14,362 nucleotides of DNA from DASUFH01 sp036274645 (GCA_036274645.1 DASUFH010000058.1:1-14362); one strand, 5' to 3'; counted from the first letter of the stretch, positions 7,175 through 14,312 are shown. Numbers and translations are program-made. The notes: generated by a model not told the origin, from the sequence alone.

Positions 7175-9283
7175 TCAGTCGATCTGCAGTTGCGCCGCCA
7201 CTCCAAACCGGCGTGGCGCGCCCATCTCTCCCAGAAATCCCGAAGGCGCCAGCATGGGAAACGCAAAGGCGATCGGGATGTACCGCGTGCCGCCCACATT
7301 CTTCATGAAGAACTCGACGAACAGCCGGCTCCCACGCGCGCCGGCGCGGAAATTCACGAGCGAATACGCGGGCTGGCCGGCCGTGTTGGATTCGTCGTAT
7401 TTGAACCCGCCATTGAACCAGGCATCGACATGTCCGTAGACGGTGAGGCCGGCGGGCAGTTCGCGCTTGAGCTCGGTTCCAAGCGTGAACGTATGCTGCG
7501 GAGCATTCGGGACCGGGTTATGGGAGATATCCATGCCGCTCAGAGAAGTCCCGTCGTCAAAACGGGCGTTCGTAAAACCGAGGCCGCCGAACAGGTCGAC
7601 ATCGGGGTGCGGTCGGGCATGGACTTCAAGCTCCACGCCTTTGCTGCGCGCGCCGTCGACGTTGCCGATATAGAACTGCGCGGGCACGAACGGGTCCGGC
7701 AGGTTGAGCTGCATCCGGTTCCAGTCGATGAAGAACGCCGCCGCGCTCACCGCCAGTTTGCCGTCGGCCATCGATCCCTTGGCGCCCAATTCGACATGAT
7801 AGGCGCTTTCCGCGTTGTAGCTTTCGCTGCCGGCCGGCGCCACCGCGTTGAAGCCGCCCGCCTTGTAGCCGCGTCCGAAAGACGCGTAGACCATGCGGTT
7901 GTCGTCGAAGTGGTACGCGCCGGCAAACTCCGGCGACCAGTTCCGGAAGTTTCTTTCGCCGGTGGTGGTTGCCGCCGGGGCGATCGCCGGACCATAGAAG
8001 CTGTTCAGCTCGGCGTCCTTGTCCTCGCGGTCGGCGCGCAGGCCAATGACGACGTCGACCCGCTTCATGACGTTCAGCGTCGTCTGTCCGTACAGGCCGA
8101 ACCCCGTGTCATTGAGTTCGCCCTGTGGAGACGTGCTGGTCACGGGAAACGGAATCATCGGATCGAGGACGAACGCCTCGTACGTGTTGGCCGCTTCCTG
8201 GCTGTAGCGCTGCGAGAACAGGAACAGTCCCGCCTGCCATTTCAGGGAGATGTTTGGCGTGATGGGCGCCGGCGTATTGATCGCGAAGCGGAGTTCTTCC
8301 GTGAACTGAAAGTCCCTTTCGTCATTCTGCCGGGTGACAAAGGATCCCGGCGTGTAGTCCAGGTCTGTCCGGTCACGGGTCGACCAGTGGACGAATCCGG
8401 TGATCGTCGAGAACGTGTACAGGGCGTCTTCATAGCGCGCCAGGATCGTCGTCGAGAAGACGTTGCGGCGCGTGTCGCCTTCGTAGTCGCGCGCCGCGTG
8501 GTAGGGATTTACCATGAGCGCGCCGAGGTCGTTTAACGCGTAGTCGCCGTCCCGGTCGATCTCGTTGCTGATAATGAGACGGGATTCCCAGCGGCTGTTC
8601 GGCGTCCACCAGAGCTGTCCCTTGAAGTAGCCCGCGGCGCGGTGGTCGAGATCCCGGCCGGTGATGTCGTTGGTCGTGAAACCCTGCCGGCCGCTTCCAC
8701 CGAGGGTGAGAGAAACCGCGGTTCCGTCTGCGATCGGCCCGGAAACGCTGATCTGCTCCCGCCATTCGGCGTAGTTTCCTGTCGCGGTGGAGAAGGCGCT
8801 CTTCCACTGTGAAAGGGTCGGGCGGCGCGTCGTGATATTGATGACGCCGCCGAGAGCGTTGCGTCCGAACAGCGGACTCAGCGGCCCGCGCGCGAACTCG
8901 ACCTGTTCCACGTCGAGCAACTCGATACTCGACGAGTTGGCGTTGAACTGCGGTACTCCATCGATGTAGGTCGTCACGCCCGGATTCAACGGGCTCGCCC
9001 CGATACCCCGGAATCGCGGGTTGCTCAGCTTTCGCGCGGTGAATTCCGAGAAGAACGTGTTGGGAGCGTAGACCGCCGCGTCGCTCACGGTGTTCGCGCC
9101 CAGATTGTGCAGGAGCGCTTCCTCAATCGCGTCGACGCTGAACGGCAGCCGTCCCGCGTCTTCGAGTTCCTTGAAAACCGTGACTTGATGAGGCGGCAGG
9201 CGCGTCGGATCGGGAGGCAGGATGAGATCCTGCGCCATCACGGGCCCGGCCATGATCAGGGCGACCACAATCGACTTCAGCAT
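7175..9283 (-). CDS. TonB-dependent outer-membrane receptor
   Basis: A 702-residue ligand-gated outer-membrane transporter energised by TonB. It has a short signal peptide (1-18, ending PVMAQ) and a possible TonB box around VTVFKE (34-39). The plug domain spans about 48-156, with RFRGIGASPLNPGVTTYIDGV and the diagnostic EFARGPLSPLFGRNALGGVI, and a 22-strand barrel fills the rest. Barrel landmarks include FGRGYKAGGFN (typical of siderophore or vitamin-type receptors) and SYNAESAYHVELGAKG. The N-terminal carboxypeptidase-like domain of Oar-type acidobacterial receptors is absent, so this is a classical receptor. It ends in QLQID instead of the usual terminal aromatic residue. The ATG at 9281-9283 lacks a Shine-Dalgarno but has a CATAAT six bases upstream. 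The ligand cannot be told from sequence. The signal peptidase gene lies 72 bases upstream on the same strand. Confidence 0.94.
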   Translation of the reverse strand: MLKSIVVALIMAGPVMAQDLILPPDPTRLPPHQVTVFKELEDAGRLPFSVDAIEEALLHNLGANTVSDAAVYAPNTFFSEFTARKLSNPRFRGIGASPLNPGVTTYIDGVPQFNANSSSIELLDVEQVEFARGPLSPLFGRNALGGVINITTRRPTLSQWKSAFSTATGNYAEWREQISVSGPIADGTAVSLTLGGSGRQGFTTNDITGRDLDHRAAGYFKGQLWWTPNSRWESRLIISNEIDRDGDYALNDLGALMVNPYHAARDYEGDTRRNVFSTTILARYEDALYTFSTITGFVHWSTRDRTDLDYTPGSFVTRQNDERDFQFTEELRFAINTPAPITPNISLKWQAGLFLFSQRYSQEAANTYEAFVLDPMIPFPVTSTSPQGELNDTGFGLYGQTTLNVMKRVDVVIGLRADREDKDAELNSFYGPAIAPAATTTGERNFRNWSPEFAGAYHFDDNRMVYASFGRGYKAGGFNAVAPAGSESYNAESAYHVELGAKGSMADGKLAVSAAAFFIDWNRMQLNLPDPFVPAQFYIGNVDGARSKGVELEVHARPHPDVDLFGGLGFTNARFDDGTSLSGMDISHNPVPNAPQHTFTLGTELKRELPAGLTVYGHVDAWFNGGFKYDESNTAGQPAYSLVNFRAGARGSRLFVEFFMKNVGGTRYIPIAFAFPMLAPSGFLGEMGAPRRFGVAAQLQID

Positions 9284-9289
9284 CGGACG

Positions 9290-9317
9290 ATTATGCTTAT
9301 TTCAGGCGCCCGCGCAA
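9290..9317 (-). promoter_or_regulatory. Candidate leaderless promoter of the TonB-dependent receptor gene
   Basis: On the - strand TTGCGC (9312-9317), a 16-base spacer and CATAAT (9290-9295) end six bases before the ATG at 9283. Transcription would then start at or next to the initiation codon, consistent with the missing Shine-Dalgarno. The -35 match is weak (3 of 6), the -10 match good (5 of 6). Confidence 0.4.
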
Positions 9318-9355
9318 CGGCAATTCGGACGGAATGGATCTCCCCAGATCCGGGC

Positions 9356-10339
9356 TTATTCGATCACGTGGTTGATGCGGTCCCAGTGGATTTCACGAAT
9401 CCTCGGGCCGGCGCCCGGCATAGCGTCTTCAGCGGAACCCATGGACCAGTAGATAAACGCCGGTCTGGCAAATACCGCGTCGAGGCGCACGGGGCCGAAC
9501 TCCCGGGAGTCGAGACTGTTGTCGCGATTGTCACCGACGACAAAGACGTGGCCATCCGGTACGGTTTCGGGGCCGTAGTTCTCGTACAACTTGAAGTCCG
9601 TATTCTCAATGCGGATCTTCCAGCTCCGGCCATCGATGCTTTCACGCCAGAGGTTGCAGAGCCCATCGGCGCACGGTTCAAGCAGATGTCGTTCCACGGC
9701 GCTGCCGTTAATGATCAGTTCGCCTTTCCGCATCTCGACCTCGTCGCCGGCGACGGCAACCACCCGCTTAAGGAACCGCGTGGTCTCGTCCTGGGGGGAG
9801 GTAAACATCACGATATCGCCGCGGTGGATACCGGACCACAGGCGGGTCGTGAAAATGTAGTCGCCTGCGGCAATGCCCGGTTCCATCGAAGGCGTTGCCG
9901 TTCGATATGAGCCGATCAGATTTCGTCTCGGGATGTCCAGGCTAAACGCGATGCCCAGCAGCGCCGTCGCGGCGACGACCAGGCGAAGCCTCGATGGGAA
10001 CGGGTCGCGTCTCGGGATGCGCCAGGCGTCCCAGACGCTGGCGAGGTACACCATTAATCCGACCGCGATGGACAGCCAGCAGAGCAACGGCGAACCGAGA
10101 TACATGGCGGCGACGATGGCGGCGAGGCAGGCTGTCTGAATTCCCAGCCACACGAACGCGCGCGCCGGATGGCCCGCAATGACCTGGCCAAGCCCGGTAA
10201 AAACGAGTGACGCCAGCGCCGTGAGCCAACGCCGCCGGCGAGGAGTCGCTTTCCCGGCGCCCTCAGGAGGACCTTCGTTCGTCTGTATCACCTTTCCGTT
10301 CTCTGTATGCCTTTGTAACGATTCGGAATCGGGAGCCAT
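9356..10339 (-). CDS. lepB: Signal peptidase I with N-terminal multi-pass membrane extension
   Basis: Type I signal peptidase cuts signal peptides from exported proteins on the periplasmic face of the inner membrane. The catalytic serine is Ser151 in SMEPG, the general-base lysine is Lys191 in FLKRVVAVAGD, and the box GDNRDNSLDSREFGPV (269-284) is intact, so the enzyme should be active. The protein has 327 residues. Before the usual anchor (LRLVVAATALLGIAF, about 118-132) there are about 60 extra hydrophobic residues (39-103) forming two or three further membrane segments, after a soluble, Arg-rich leader (RRRRW at 34-38). A Cys223/Cys228 pair could form a disulfide in the periplasmic domain. 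The ATG at 10337-10339 has no good ribosome site, and a GTG at codon 17 is an alternative. The receptor gene follows after 72 bases, so the two may share a transcript. Confidence 0.93.
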   Translation of the reverse strand: MAPDSESLQRHTENGKVIQTNEGPPEGAGKATPRRRRWLTALASLVFTGLGQVIAGHPARAFVWLGIQTACLAAIVAAMYLGSPLLCWLSIAVGLMVYLASVWDAWRIPRRDPFPSRLRLVVAATALLGIAFSLDIPRRNLIGSYRTATPSMEPGIAAGDYIFTTRLWSGIHRGDIVMFTSPQDETTRFLKRVVAVAGDEVEMRKGELIINGSAVERHLLEPCADGLCNLWRESIDGRSWKIRIENTDFKLYENYGPETVPDGHVFVVGDNRDNSLDSREFGPVRLDAVFARPAFIYWSMGSAEDAMPGAGPRIREIHWDRINHVIE

Positions 10340-10427
10340 GACATCTTGCCGTCAGCCTGGGTCCGTGAATTCCACGTTGACGTCTCGGATCTGCGCTTCG
10401 CTCCGTGGATTGATGTCCCCACCTGCT

Positions 10428-10456
10428 TGAAGGGGCGGTCATAGACCGCCCCTTCA
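10428..10456. repeat. Perfect 13-bp REP-like palindrome
   Basis: TGAAGGGGCGGTC (10428-10440), loop ATA, then its exact reverse complement (10444-10456). The core is the same as at 2450-2468, but the foot is TGAA instead of GTAG. It lies between the divergent signal peptidase and CusF-like genes, just upstream of the latter's putative promoter. Confidence 0.75.
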
Positions 10457-10482
10457 AATTCGCGAACTGCGCGCGATCGAAG

Positions 10483-10488
10483 TATACT
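10483..10488 (+). promoter_or_regulatory. Putative -10 box of the CusF-like lipoprotein gene
   Basis: TATACT matches the sigma-70 consensus at 5 of 6 positions. A weak TTCGCG (10459-10464) lies 18 bases upstream as a possible -35. The transcript would have a leader of about 55 bases before the ATG at 10550. The REP-like palindrome ends just in front of the -35. Confidence 0.45.
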
Positions 10489-10549
10489 CGCCGAAAGGGT
10501 GGATCGATCGAACCTCTGCGACTTTTCCCGCCGTTTAACAGGAGAACAC

Positions 10550-10933
10550 ATGACCATGAAACGCTACGCTCGAATGACCGTTCTTTCCGGTTGCGCCGTT
10601 TTCGCCCTTGCTCTGTCGTCGTGCGGCCCTGAGGCCAGCAAGACGGAAGAAACCAAGCCCGCCGAGACAACCGAGCATGCCGGGGCGCCCGAGAACGCGG
10701 CGAAGAAGGAATACGCCTTCACCGGAACCGTCGAGAAGGTGGATCCCGAAGCGGGAACCGTCGACGTCAAGAACGAAGACATTCCCGGCTGGATGAGTTC
10801 GATGACGATGACCTACAAAATCGATCAGCCCGACGTTCTGAAAAGCCTGAAGCCCGGCGATCACATCAAGGCGAAAGTGTACGAAGGCGACTTCAAAATG
10901 TTGTACGGGGTTGAGCCCGAATCAGCGAAGTAG
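10550..10933 (+). CDS. CusF-like copper-binding lipoprotein
   Basis: A 127-residue predicted lipoprotein. Residues 1-24 form a signal peptide with the lipobox LSSC (lipidated Cys25), followed by a flexible Glu/Thr/Ala-rich linker (28-52) and a small OB-fold-like domain (53-125). FTGTVEKVDPEAGTVDVKNE and GWMSSMTMTYK followed by LKPGDHIKAKV match the CusF/copper-binding pattern, where periplasmic CusF carries Cu(I) or Ag(I) using a Trp, two Met and a His. Trp81, Met85 and Met87 are present, but the usual His in the preceding strand appears replaced by Asn75, so affinity or metal may differ. The start is the ATG at 10550 with AGGAG five bases upstream; the upstream in-frame ATG at 10499 would spoil the signal peptide. 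It is a lone gene, divergent from the signal peptidase and convergent with the S1-domain gene. The fold is likely; metal binding is inferred. Confidence 0.82.
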   Translation: MTMKRYARMTVLSGCAVFALALSSCGPEASKTEETKPAETTEHAGAPENAAKKEYAFTGTVEKVDPEAGTVDVKNEDIPGWMSSMTMTYKIDQPDVLKSLKPGDHIKAKVYEGDFKMLYGVEPESAK

Positions 10934-10954
10934 CGCGGCCTGCATCACAGGCAG

Positions 10955-10977
10955 GGAAGGCCGCCAGGCCTTCCTAC
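10955..10977 (-). repeat. GTAG-headed hairpin between convergent genes
   Basis: GGAAGGCC (10955-10962), loop GCCA, GGCCTTCC (10967-10974): a perfect 8-bp stem. Read on the - strand it begins GTAGGAAGGCC, so it shares the GTAG foot of the other palindromes but has a different stem. It lies between the stops of two facing genes and could stop transcription from either side, although no T-run follows. Confidence 0.5.
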
Positions 10978-11012
10978 CCGGGGGATGTTTCGTCCGGAGC
11001 GCCGATCCGACG

Positions 11013-12740
11013 TCAGGCCGGGGTCAGTTCGATGCGTTTTGCTGCCGCGTCGATTGCCCGGATGATGAAGGATCGCAGCTGTCCCGCCTCGTACGGTTCG
11101 GCAGGCGCGTTTCGTGAAGGCGGTTTGGCCGTTCCTTTCCATACGGCGGCCAACTGATCCGCCAGCGACATGCCGCTTAACGACGCGGATGTCTGCGGCG
11201 TTTCGTCCGAGCCGACCACACAGATCCCTTCGACACCCTCGCCCAGCTGAACGCGCACTTCGTTGCCGCGCACGGCGATGACCCGTCCGGTTACTCGATC
11301 GCCCACTGCCGCGTCTTCGGCGAACTGGTCGGCGGCCGTTGCTTCCAGTTGTTTCATGCTGAGCTTCAGGCGCCGGTTTTCCGGATCCGCCGAGATCACA
11401 GCCGCGCGGACCATCTGTCCGATTTTCACGAATTCGCCGGGGCTCTGGATGCGCCGTTCGCTCGTGAACTCCGACACGTGGACGAGTCCGTCGACCCCTT
11501 CTTCCAGTTCCACGAATGCGCCGAACTGCGCCAGGCGAGTGACCTTTCCTTCCACGATCTTTCCCGCCGGATACCGTTCGCGGATCGTATCCCAGGGATT
11601 ACCGAGCACCTGTTTCAGTCCAAGACTGAGCCGGGAATTTTCGGTGTCGACCTTCAGGACTACGGCTTCGACGCGTTCGCCGAGTTTCAGGACGTCCCCC
11701 GGCCGATGGACACGTTTGGTCCAGGACATTTCCGAGACGTGGATCAGTCCTTCGACGCCCGGCAGGACTTCAACAAACGCGCCGAAATCCATCAGCTTCG
11801 TGACCTCGCCGGTGACGCGGTCTCCAGGCTGCAGTTTGGCGGCGGCGGCTTCCCAGGGGTCGGGGGACATCTGCTTCAGTCCCAGCGAAATTTTCGCGGT
11901 CTGCGGATCGACCTTCAGGACCTTCACGTCCAGCGCGTCTCCGACCTTCAGTTCCGTCGACGGATCGGTGACCCGGGCCCAGGAGATGTCGCCGACATGG
12001 AGGAGTCCGTCGACTCCGCCGACATCGAGGAACGCGCCATATGACATCAAAGACCGGACCACGCCATGGACGACCGCTCCTTCCTGCAGGGTTTCGAGGG
12101 CCTTGCGGCGGGCTTCTTCGGCGTCTTCTTCCAGGACCGACCGGCGGTCGATCACGATGTCCTCGTCATCGACATCGAGTTTGATGATCCGGCATCGGAT
12201 CTCCTGGCCGACCAGCTTCTCCATGTCCGCCGCGTCGCGAACGCCGGACCGGGAAGCCGGCAGGAAGGCCCGGGCGCCGACATCGACGGAGAAGCCGCCT
12301 TTGATCATGGCGGTGACCCGTCCCGCAATCACCATCTTGTCTTCGAACGCGCGCGAAAGCCCTTCCCAGTCGCGGGGCCGTGGGCCGGCGACGCGGGAGA
12401 GCGACACTTCGCCCTGGCGATTGACGTTCGTGATGGCGACATCGAAGGTGTCGCCGACCTGGACATCGAGGTTCCCCTCGGCATCGAGAAGGTCCGCCCG
12501 CGGAATCACGCCTTCCGCCTTGGCGCCATAGTCGATCAGGACAAAATCGGCGGCGATGCTGACAACCGTGCCGCGCAACGGCGGCCGCGCCGGCGCCCGG
12601 CTTCTGCCCCGGCGTTTGGGGGGAGGCCCGGCGGCGGCTTTGGGTGGTTTCCGGGTGGCGGTTTCAAACTCGCTGAGAATGTCGGCGAATGACTTTTCCT
12701 CGGCCGACTCGTGTTGTTTCTGCAATTCGTCAGGACTCAT
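11013..12740 (-). CDS. Six-S1-domain RNA-binding protein, 30S ribosomal protein S1-like
   Basis: A 575-residue protein of S1-type OB-fold repeats. With Met1 at 12740, the repeats lie at about 55-117, 136-200, 221-289, 306-376, 393-463 and 480-575. Repeats 3-5 are classical (VRSLMSYGAFLDVGGVDGLLHV, VTKLMDFGAFVEVLPGVEGLIHVSE, VTRLAQFGAFVELEEGVDGLVHVSE); 1, 2 and 6 are divergent, as in ribosomal S1, which binds mRNA on the 30S subunit. Between an acidic start (ESAEEKSFADILSEFE) and repeat 1 is a Pro/Arg/Lys-rich linker (30-55) that may bind RNA. Possible starts are ATG 12740, ATG 12746, or a TTG at 12809 overlapping the TGA of the gene upstream; none has a Shine-Dalgarno, and ATG 12740 was chosen because S1 proteins begin near this acidic segment. 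The usual neighbour cmk is absent, so a paralogue of rpsA is possible. It is the last gene of a packed unit. Confidence 0.85.
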   Translation of the reverse strand: MSPDELQKQHESAEEKSFADILSEFETATRKPPKAAAGPPPKRRGRSRAPARPPLRGTVVSIAADFVLIDYGAKAEGVIPRADLLDAEGNLDVQVGDTFDVAITNVNRQGEVSLSRVAGPRPRDWEGLSRAFEDKMVIAGRVTAMIKGGFSVDVGARAFLPASRSGVRDAADMEKLVGQEIRCRIIKLDVDDEDIVIDRRSVLEEDAEEARRKALETLQEGAVVHGVVRSLMSYGAFLDVGGVDGLLHVGDISWARVTDPSTELKVGDALDVKVLKVDPQTAKISLGLKQMSPDPWEAAAAKLQPGDRVTGEVTKLMDFGAFVEVLPGVEGLIHVSEMSWTKRVHRPGDVLKLGERVEAVVLKVDTENSRLSLGLKQVLGNPWDTIRERYPAGKIVEGKVTRLAQFGAFVELEEGVDGLVHVSEFTSERRIQSPGEFVKIGQMVRAAVISADPENRRLKLSMKQLEATAADQFAEDAAVGDRVTGRVIAVRGNEVRVQLGEGVEGICVVGSDETPQTSASLSGMSLADQLAAVWKGTAKPPSRNAPAEPYEAGQLRSFIIRAIDAAAKRIELTPA

Positions 12741-12805
12741 GCGCATCAGTGTACGGCAAAAGAGCCTGTTCATATCCCTGATGGCGCTGGCCGACCGCTC
12801 CGGAG

Positions 12806-13675
12806 TCAACCCACGATGTTTCGGAACGCCTCGCCGATTTCGGGAAAGCGGAACGTAAAACCCGATTCCAGGGCGCGCCGCGGCCGGACGCGCTGGCCGG
12901 TCAACAGCACGTCCGCCACTTCACCGAGCGCCAGGCGCAACGCGATGCCGGGCACCGGCAATACGGCCGGCCGGTGGAGCGCCTGGCCCAGGGCTGTGGC
13001 GAATTCCGTCATCGTTACCGGATTGGGGGCGGTTCCGTTATACGGGCCAACGGCGTGGGGCGCTTCCAGAAGGAACGTGTAGAGCGCCGTCAGATCATCG
13101 ATGTGAATCCAGGAAACCCACTGGCGGCCGCTGCCCAACGGGCCGCCCAGTCCGAGCTTGAACGGCGTGAGCATCTGCGCCAGGGCTCCGCCGCCCTTGC
13201 CGAGAACCACGCCGGTCCGCACAATCACGCTGCGCACGCCGGCGTTCACCGCGGCGGCCGTTGACGCCTCCCAGTCCACGCACAGATCGGCGAGAAATCC
13301 CTTGCCCGGGGGCGAACCTTCGTGAAACGTGGTGTCGTCGCTGGCGCCGTAATAACCGACCGCCGACGCCGTCATGAAACAGGACGGCCTGCGCGCGGCT
13401 ACCAGAGCCGCCAGACGGGTCGTGGTGTCGTGCCGGCTCGACCAGAGAACCGCCTTCTGCTTCGCGGTCCAACGTCTGCCGAACAGATTCTCGCCCGCCA
13501 GGTGAATCACCGCGTCCGTGTCCTCCACTCCCTTCCGGAGACTGGCGTCGGACCAGTCATAGCCGCCTTTGCCGGCTGTCCGGCTGACGGGGAAAACCTG
13601 GTGTCCGGCGGCCTCGAGATGTCTGGTCAGATGCGCGCCAATGAACCCACTGGCGCCGGTCATAAGGACTTTCAT
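12806..13675 (-). CDS. TIGR01777 family (SDR39U1/YfcH-like) NAD(P)-dependent epimerase-type protein
   Basis: A 289-residue extended short-chain dehydrogenase of the YfcH/SDR39U1 group. TGASGFIG (6-13) is the Rossmann nucleotide-binding loop, HLAGEN (58-63) is the second conserved motif of the group, SAVGYYG (104-110) carries the Tyr and Gly pattern of the active-site region, and WIHIDDL (189-195) follows. The C-terminal DUF1731 segment spans about 237-286 (ending FTFRFPEIGEAFRNI). Length is normal for the family. The substrate is unknown for the family. The ATG at 13673-13675 overlaps the stop of the regulator gene by the 4-base ATGA arrangement, with AAGGA seven bases upstream, so translation should be coupled. 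Its own stop TGA (12806-12808) overlaps a possible TTG start of the S1-like gene. The family call is firm, the reaction unknown. Confidence 0.93.
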   Translation of the reverse strand: MKVLMTGASGFIGAHLTRHLEAAGHQVFPVSRTAGKGGYDWSDASLRKGVEDTDAVIHLAGENLFGRRWTAKQKAVLWSSRHDTTTRLAALVAARRPSCFMTASAVGYYGASDDTTFHEGSPPGKGFLADLCVDWEASTAAAVNAGVRSVIVRTGVVLGKGGGALAQMLTPFKLGLGGPLGSGRQWVSWIHIDDLTALYTFLLEAPHAVGPYNGTAPNPVTMTEFATALGQALHRPAVLPVPGIALRLALGEVADVLLTGQRVRPRRALESGFTFRFPEIGEAFRNIVG

Positions 13676-14220
13676 GATTTTTCCTTGCCTCGCTTTCGCG
13701 TCGCAGTCCGGGTTGCCGCGGTCAGCATGGCCAGACCCAGACGCTGCACCGTCCCACCCTTGAGAAAGGACTCGGCCATGCGGTCGACCATGCCAATGAC
13801 GGATTCAATGGATTTCAGCCGCTCGCAGAATTCCTGCGCGTCGGCGGACCGGTCGTCTTCCAGCCGCGGAATCCACTCGCGGAGCCGGTCCAGCATCGGA
13901 TCCCACTCCCGCCGCTTCCGCGTTTGCACGATATTGCGGATGGCCCGTTCGAGCCGTGTTTCGGCGCGATAGGAAACCTGCCGCGTTCCCGCTTCCCGGG
14001 CGGCGTGAACCAGGCCCCAGTCGCGGAGTTCCCGGCACGCCATGCTGACCGCCCCGCGGCTCATCCCGAGTCCGGCGACCATCTCGTCCGCGGTCCCGCC
14101 ATCGCTTTTGGAAACCAGCCAGCCAAAGACCCGCGCCGCCGCCGGCGAAACCCCCCAGAAGGGTCCCATCGAGGACCAGAGTTGAACGAATTCTTCACGA
14201 ACGGACTCGGTATCGCTCAT
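13672..14220 (-). CDS. GbsR/MarR family transcriptional regulator
   Basis: A 182-residue winged-helix repressor-type protein of the GbsR (COG1510) group. The N-terminal SVREEFVQLWSSMGPFWGVSPAAARVFGWL leads into the recognition region TADEMVAGLGMSRGAVSMACRELRDWGLV (about 43-71) and a wing (72-88). A long helical C-terminal part (about 100-172) is probably used for dimerisation. The tail is basic (RKRGKEKS). Relatives control osmoprotectant uptake genes, but none is here, so the signal is unknown. Start: ATG at 14218-14220; an upstream TTG at 14256 in the same frame lies inside the operator palindrome and before the -10 box, so it is rejected. No Shine-Dalgarno is present, which fits a leaderless message. 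The stop overlaps the epimerase-like gene's ATG, so the regulator, enzyme and S1-like genes form one unit. Confidence 0.9.
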   Translation of the reverse strand: MSDTESVREEFVQLWSSMGPFWGVSPAAARVFGWLVSKSDGGTADEMVAGLGMSRGAVSMACRELRDWGLVHAAREAGTRQVSYRAETRLERAIRNIVQTRKRREWDPMLDRLREWIPRLEDDRSADAQEFCERLKSIESVIGMVDRMAESFLKGGTVQRLGLAMLTAATRTATRKRGKEKS

Positions 14221-14227
14221 GAGCCTG

Positions 14228-14256
14228 ATGATAATTGGCCGGGGATGAACTTTCAA
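14228..14256 (-). promoter_or_regulatory. Promoter of the regulator-epimerase-S1 unit, leaderless
   Basis: On the - strand TTGAAA (14251-14256, 5 of 6), a 17-base spacer and TATCAT (14228-14233, 5 of 6) stand seven bases before the ATG at 14220. The start of transcription would fall on or one base before the A of ATG. This is the best-scoring promoter seen in the window. Confidence 0.68.
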
Positions 14257-14271
14257 TAATTATTGAAAGTT
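14248..14271. promoter_or_regulatory. Perfect 24-bp palindrome, probable operator for the GbsR/MarR regulator
   Basis: The palindrome is centred between 14259 and 14260, with half-site AACTTTCAATAA and its exact reverse complement. It is AT-rich in a GC-rich neighbourhood. It covers the -35 box of the regulator's own promoter, so binding of a dimer there should block transcription (autorepression). Twofold-symmetric sites overlapping the own promoter are typical of MarR-like regulators; that this protein binds here is inferred from position. Confidence 0.65.
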
Positions 14272-14280
14272 TGGATTCTT

Positions 14281-14312
14281 GTAGGGGCGGTCTATGACGT
14301 CTATGACCGCCC
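14281..14312 (+). repeat. GTAG-headed REP-like palindrome with internal duplication
   Basis: GTAG is followed by GGGCGGTC (14285-14292) and its reverse complement GACCGCCC (14305-14312). The loop is longer than in the other copies because TCTATGAC occurs twice (14291-14298 and 14300-14307), a nine-base tandem duplication of the centre. It lies just outside the operator palindrome. Confidence 0.65.

Noticed and set aside
7142..8536. A 464-codon + strand open frame
   Set aside because: It lies antisense to the TonB-dependent receptor, whose family match is unambiguous.
11263..12531. A 422-codon + strand open frame
   Set aside because: Ser/Thr/Arg-rich shadow of the S1 repeats on the other strand.
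12741..12809. An N-terminal extension of the S1-like protein to the TTG at 12809
   Set aside because: The overlap with the upstream stop is tempting, but no Shine-Dalgarno precedes it and S1 proteins start near the acidic MSPDELQ segment; kept only as an alternative.
14221..14256. An N-terminal extension of the GbsR/MarR regulator to the TTG at 14256
   Set aside because: It would start inside the operator palindrome and the -35 box, upstream of the -10 box, with no ribosome site.
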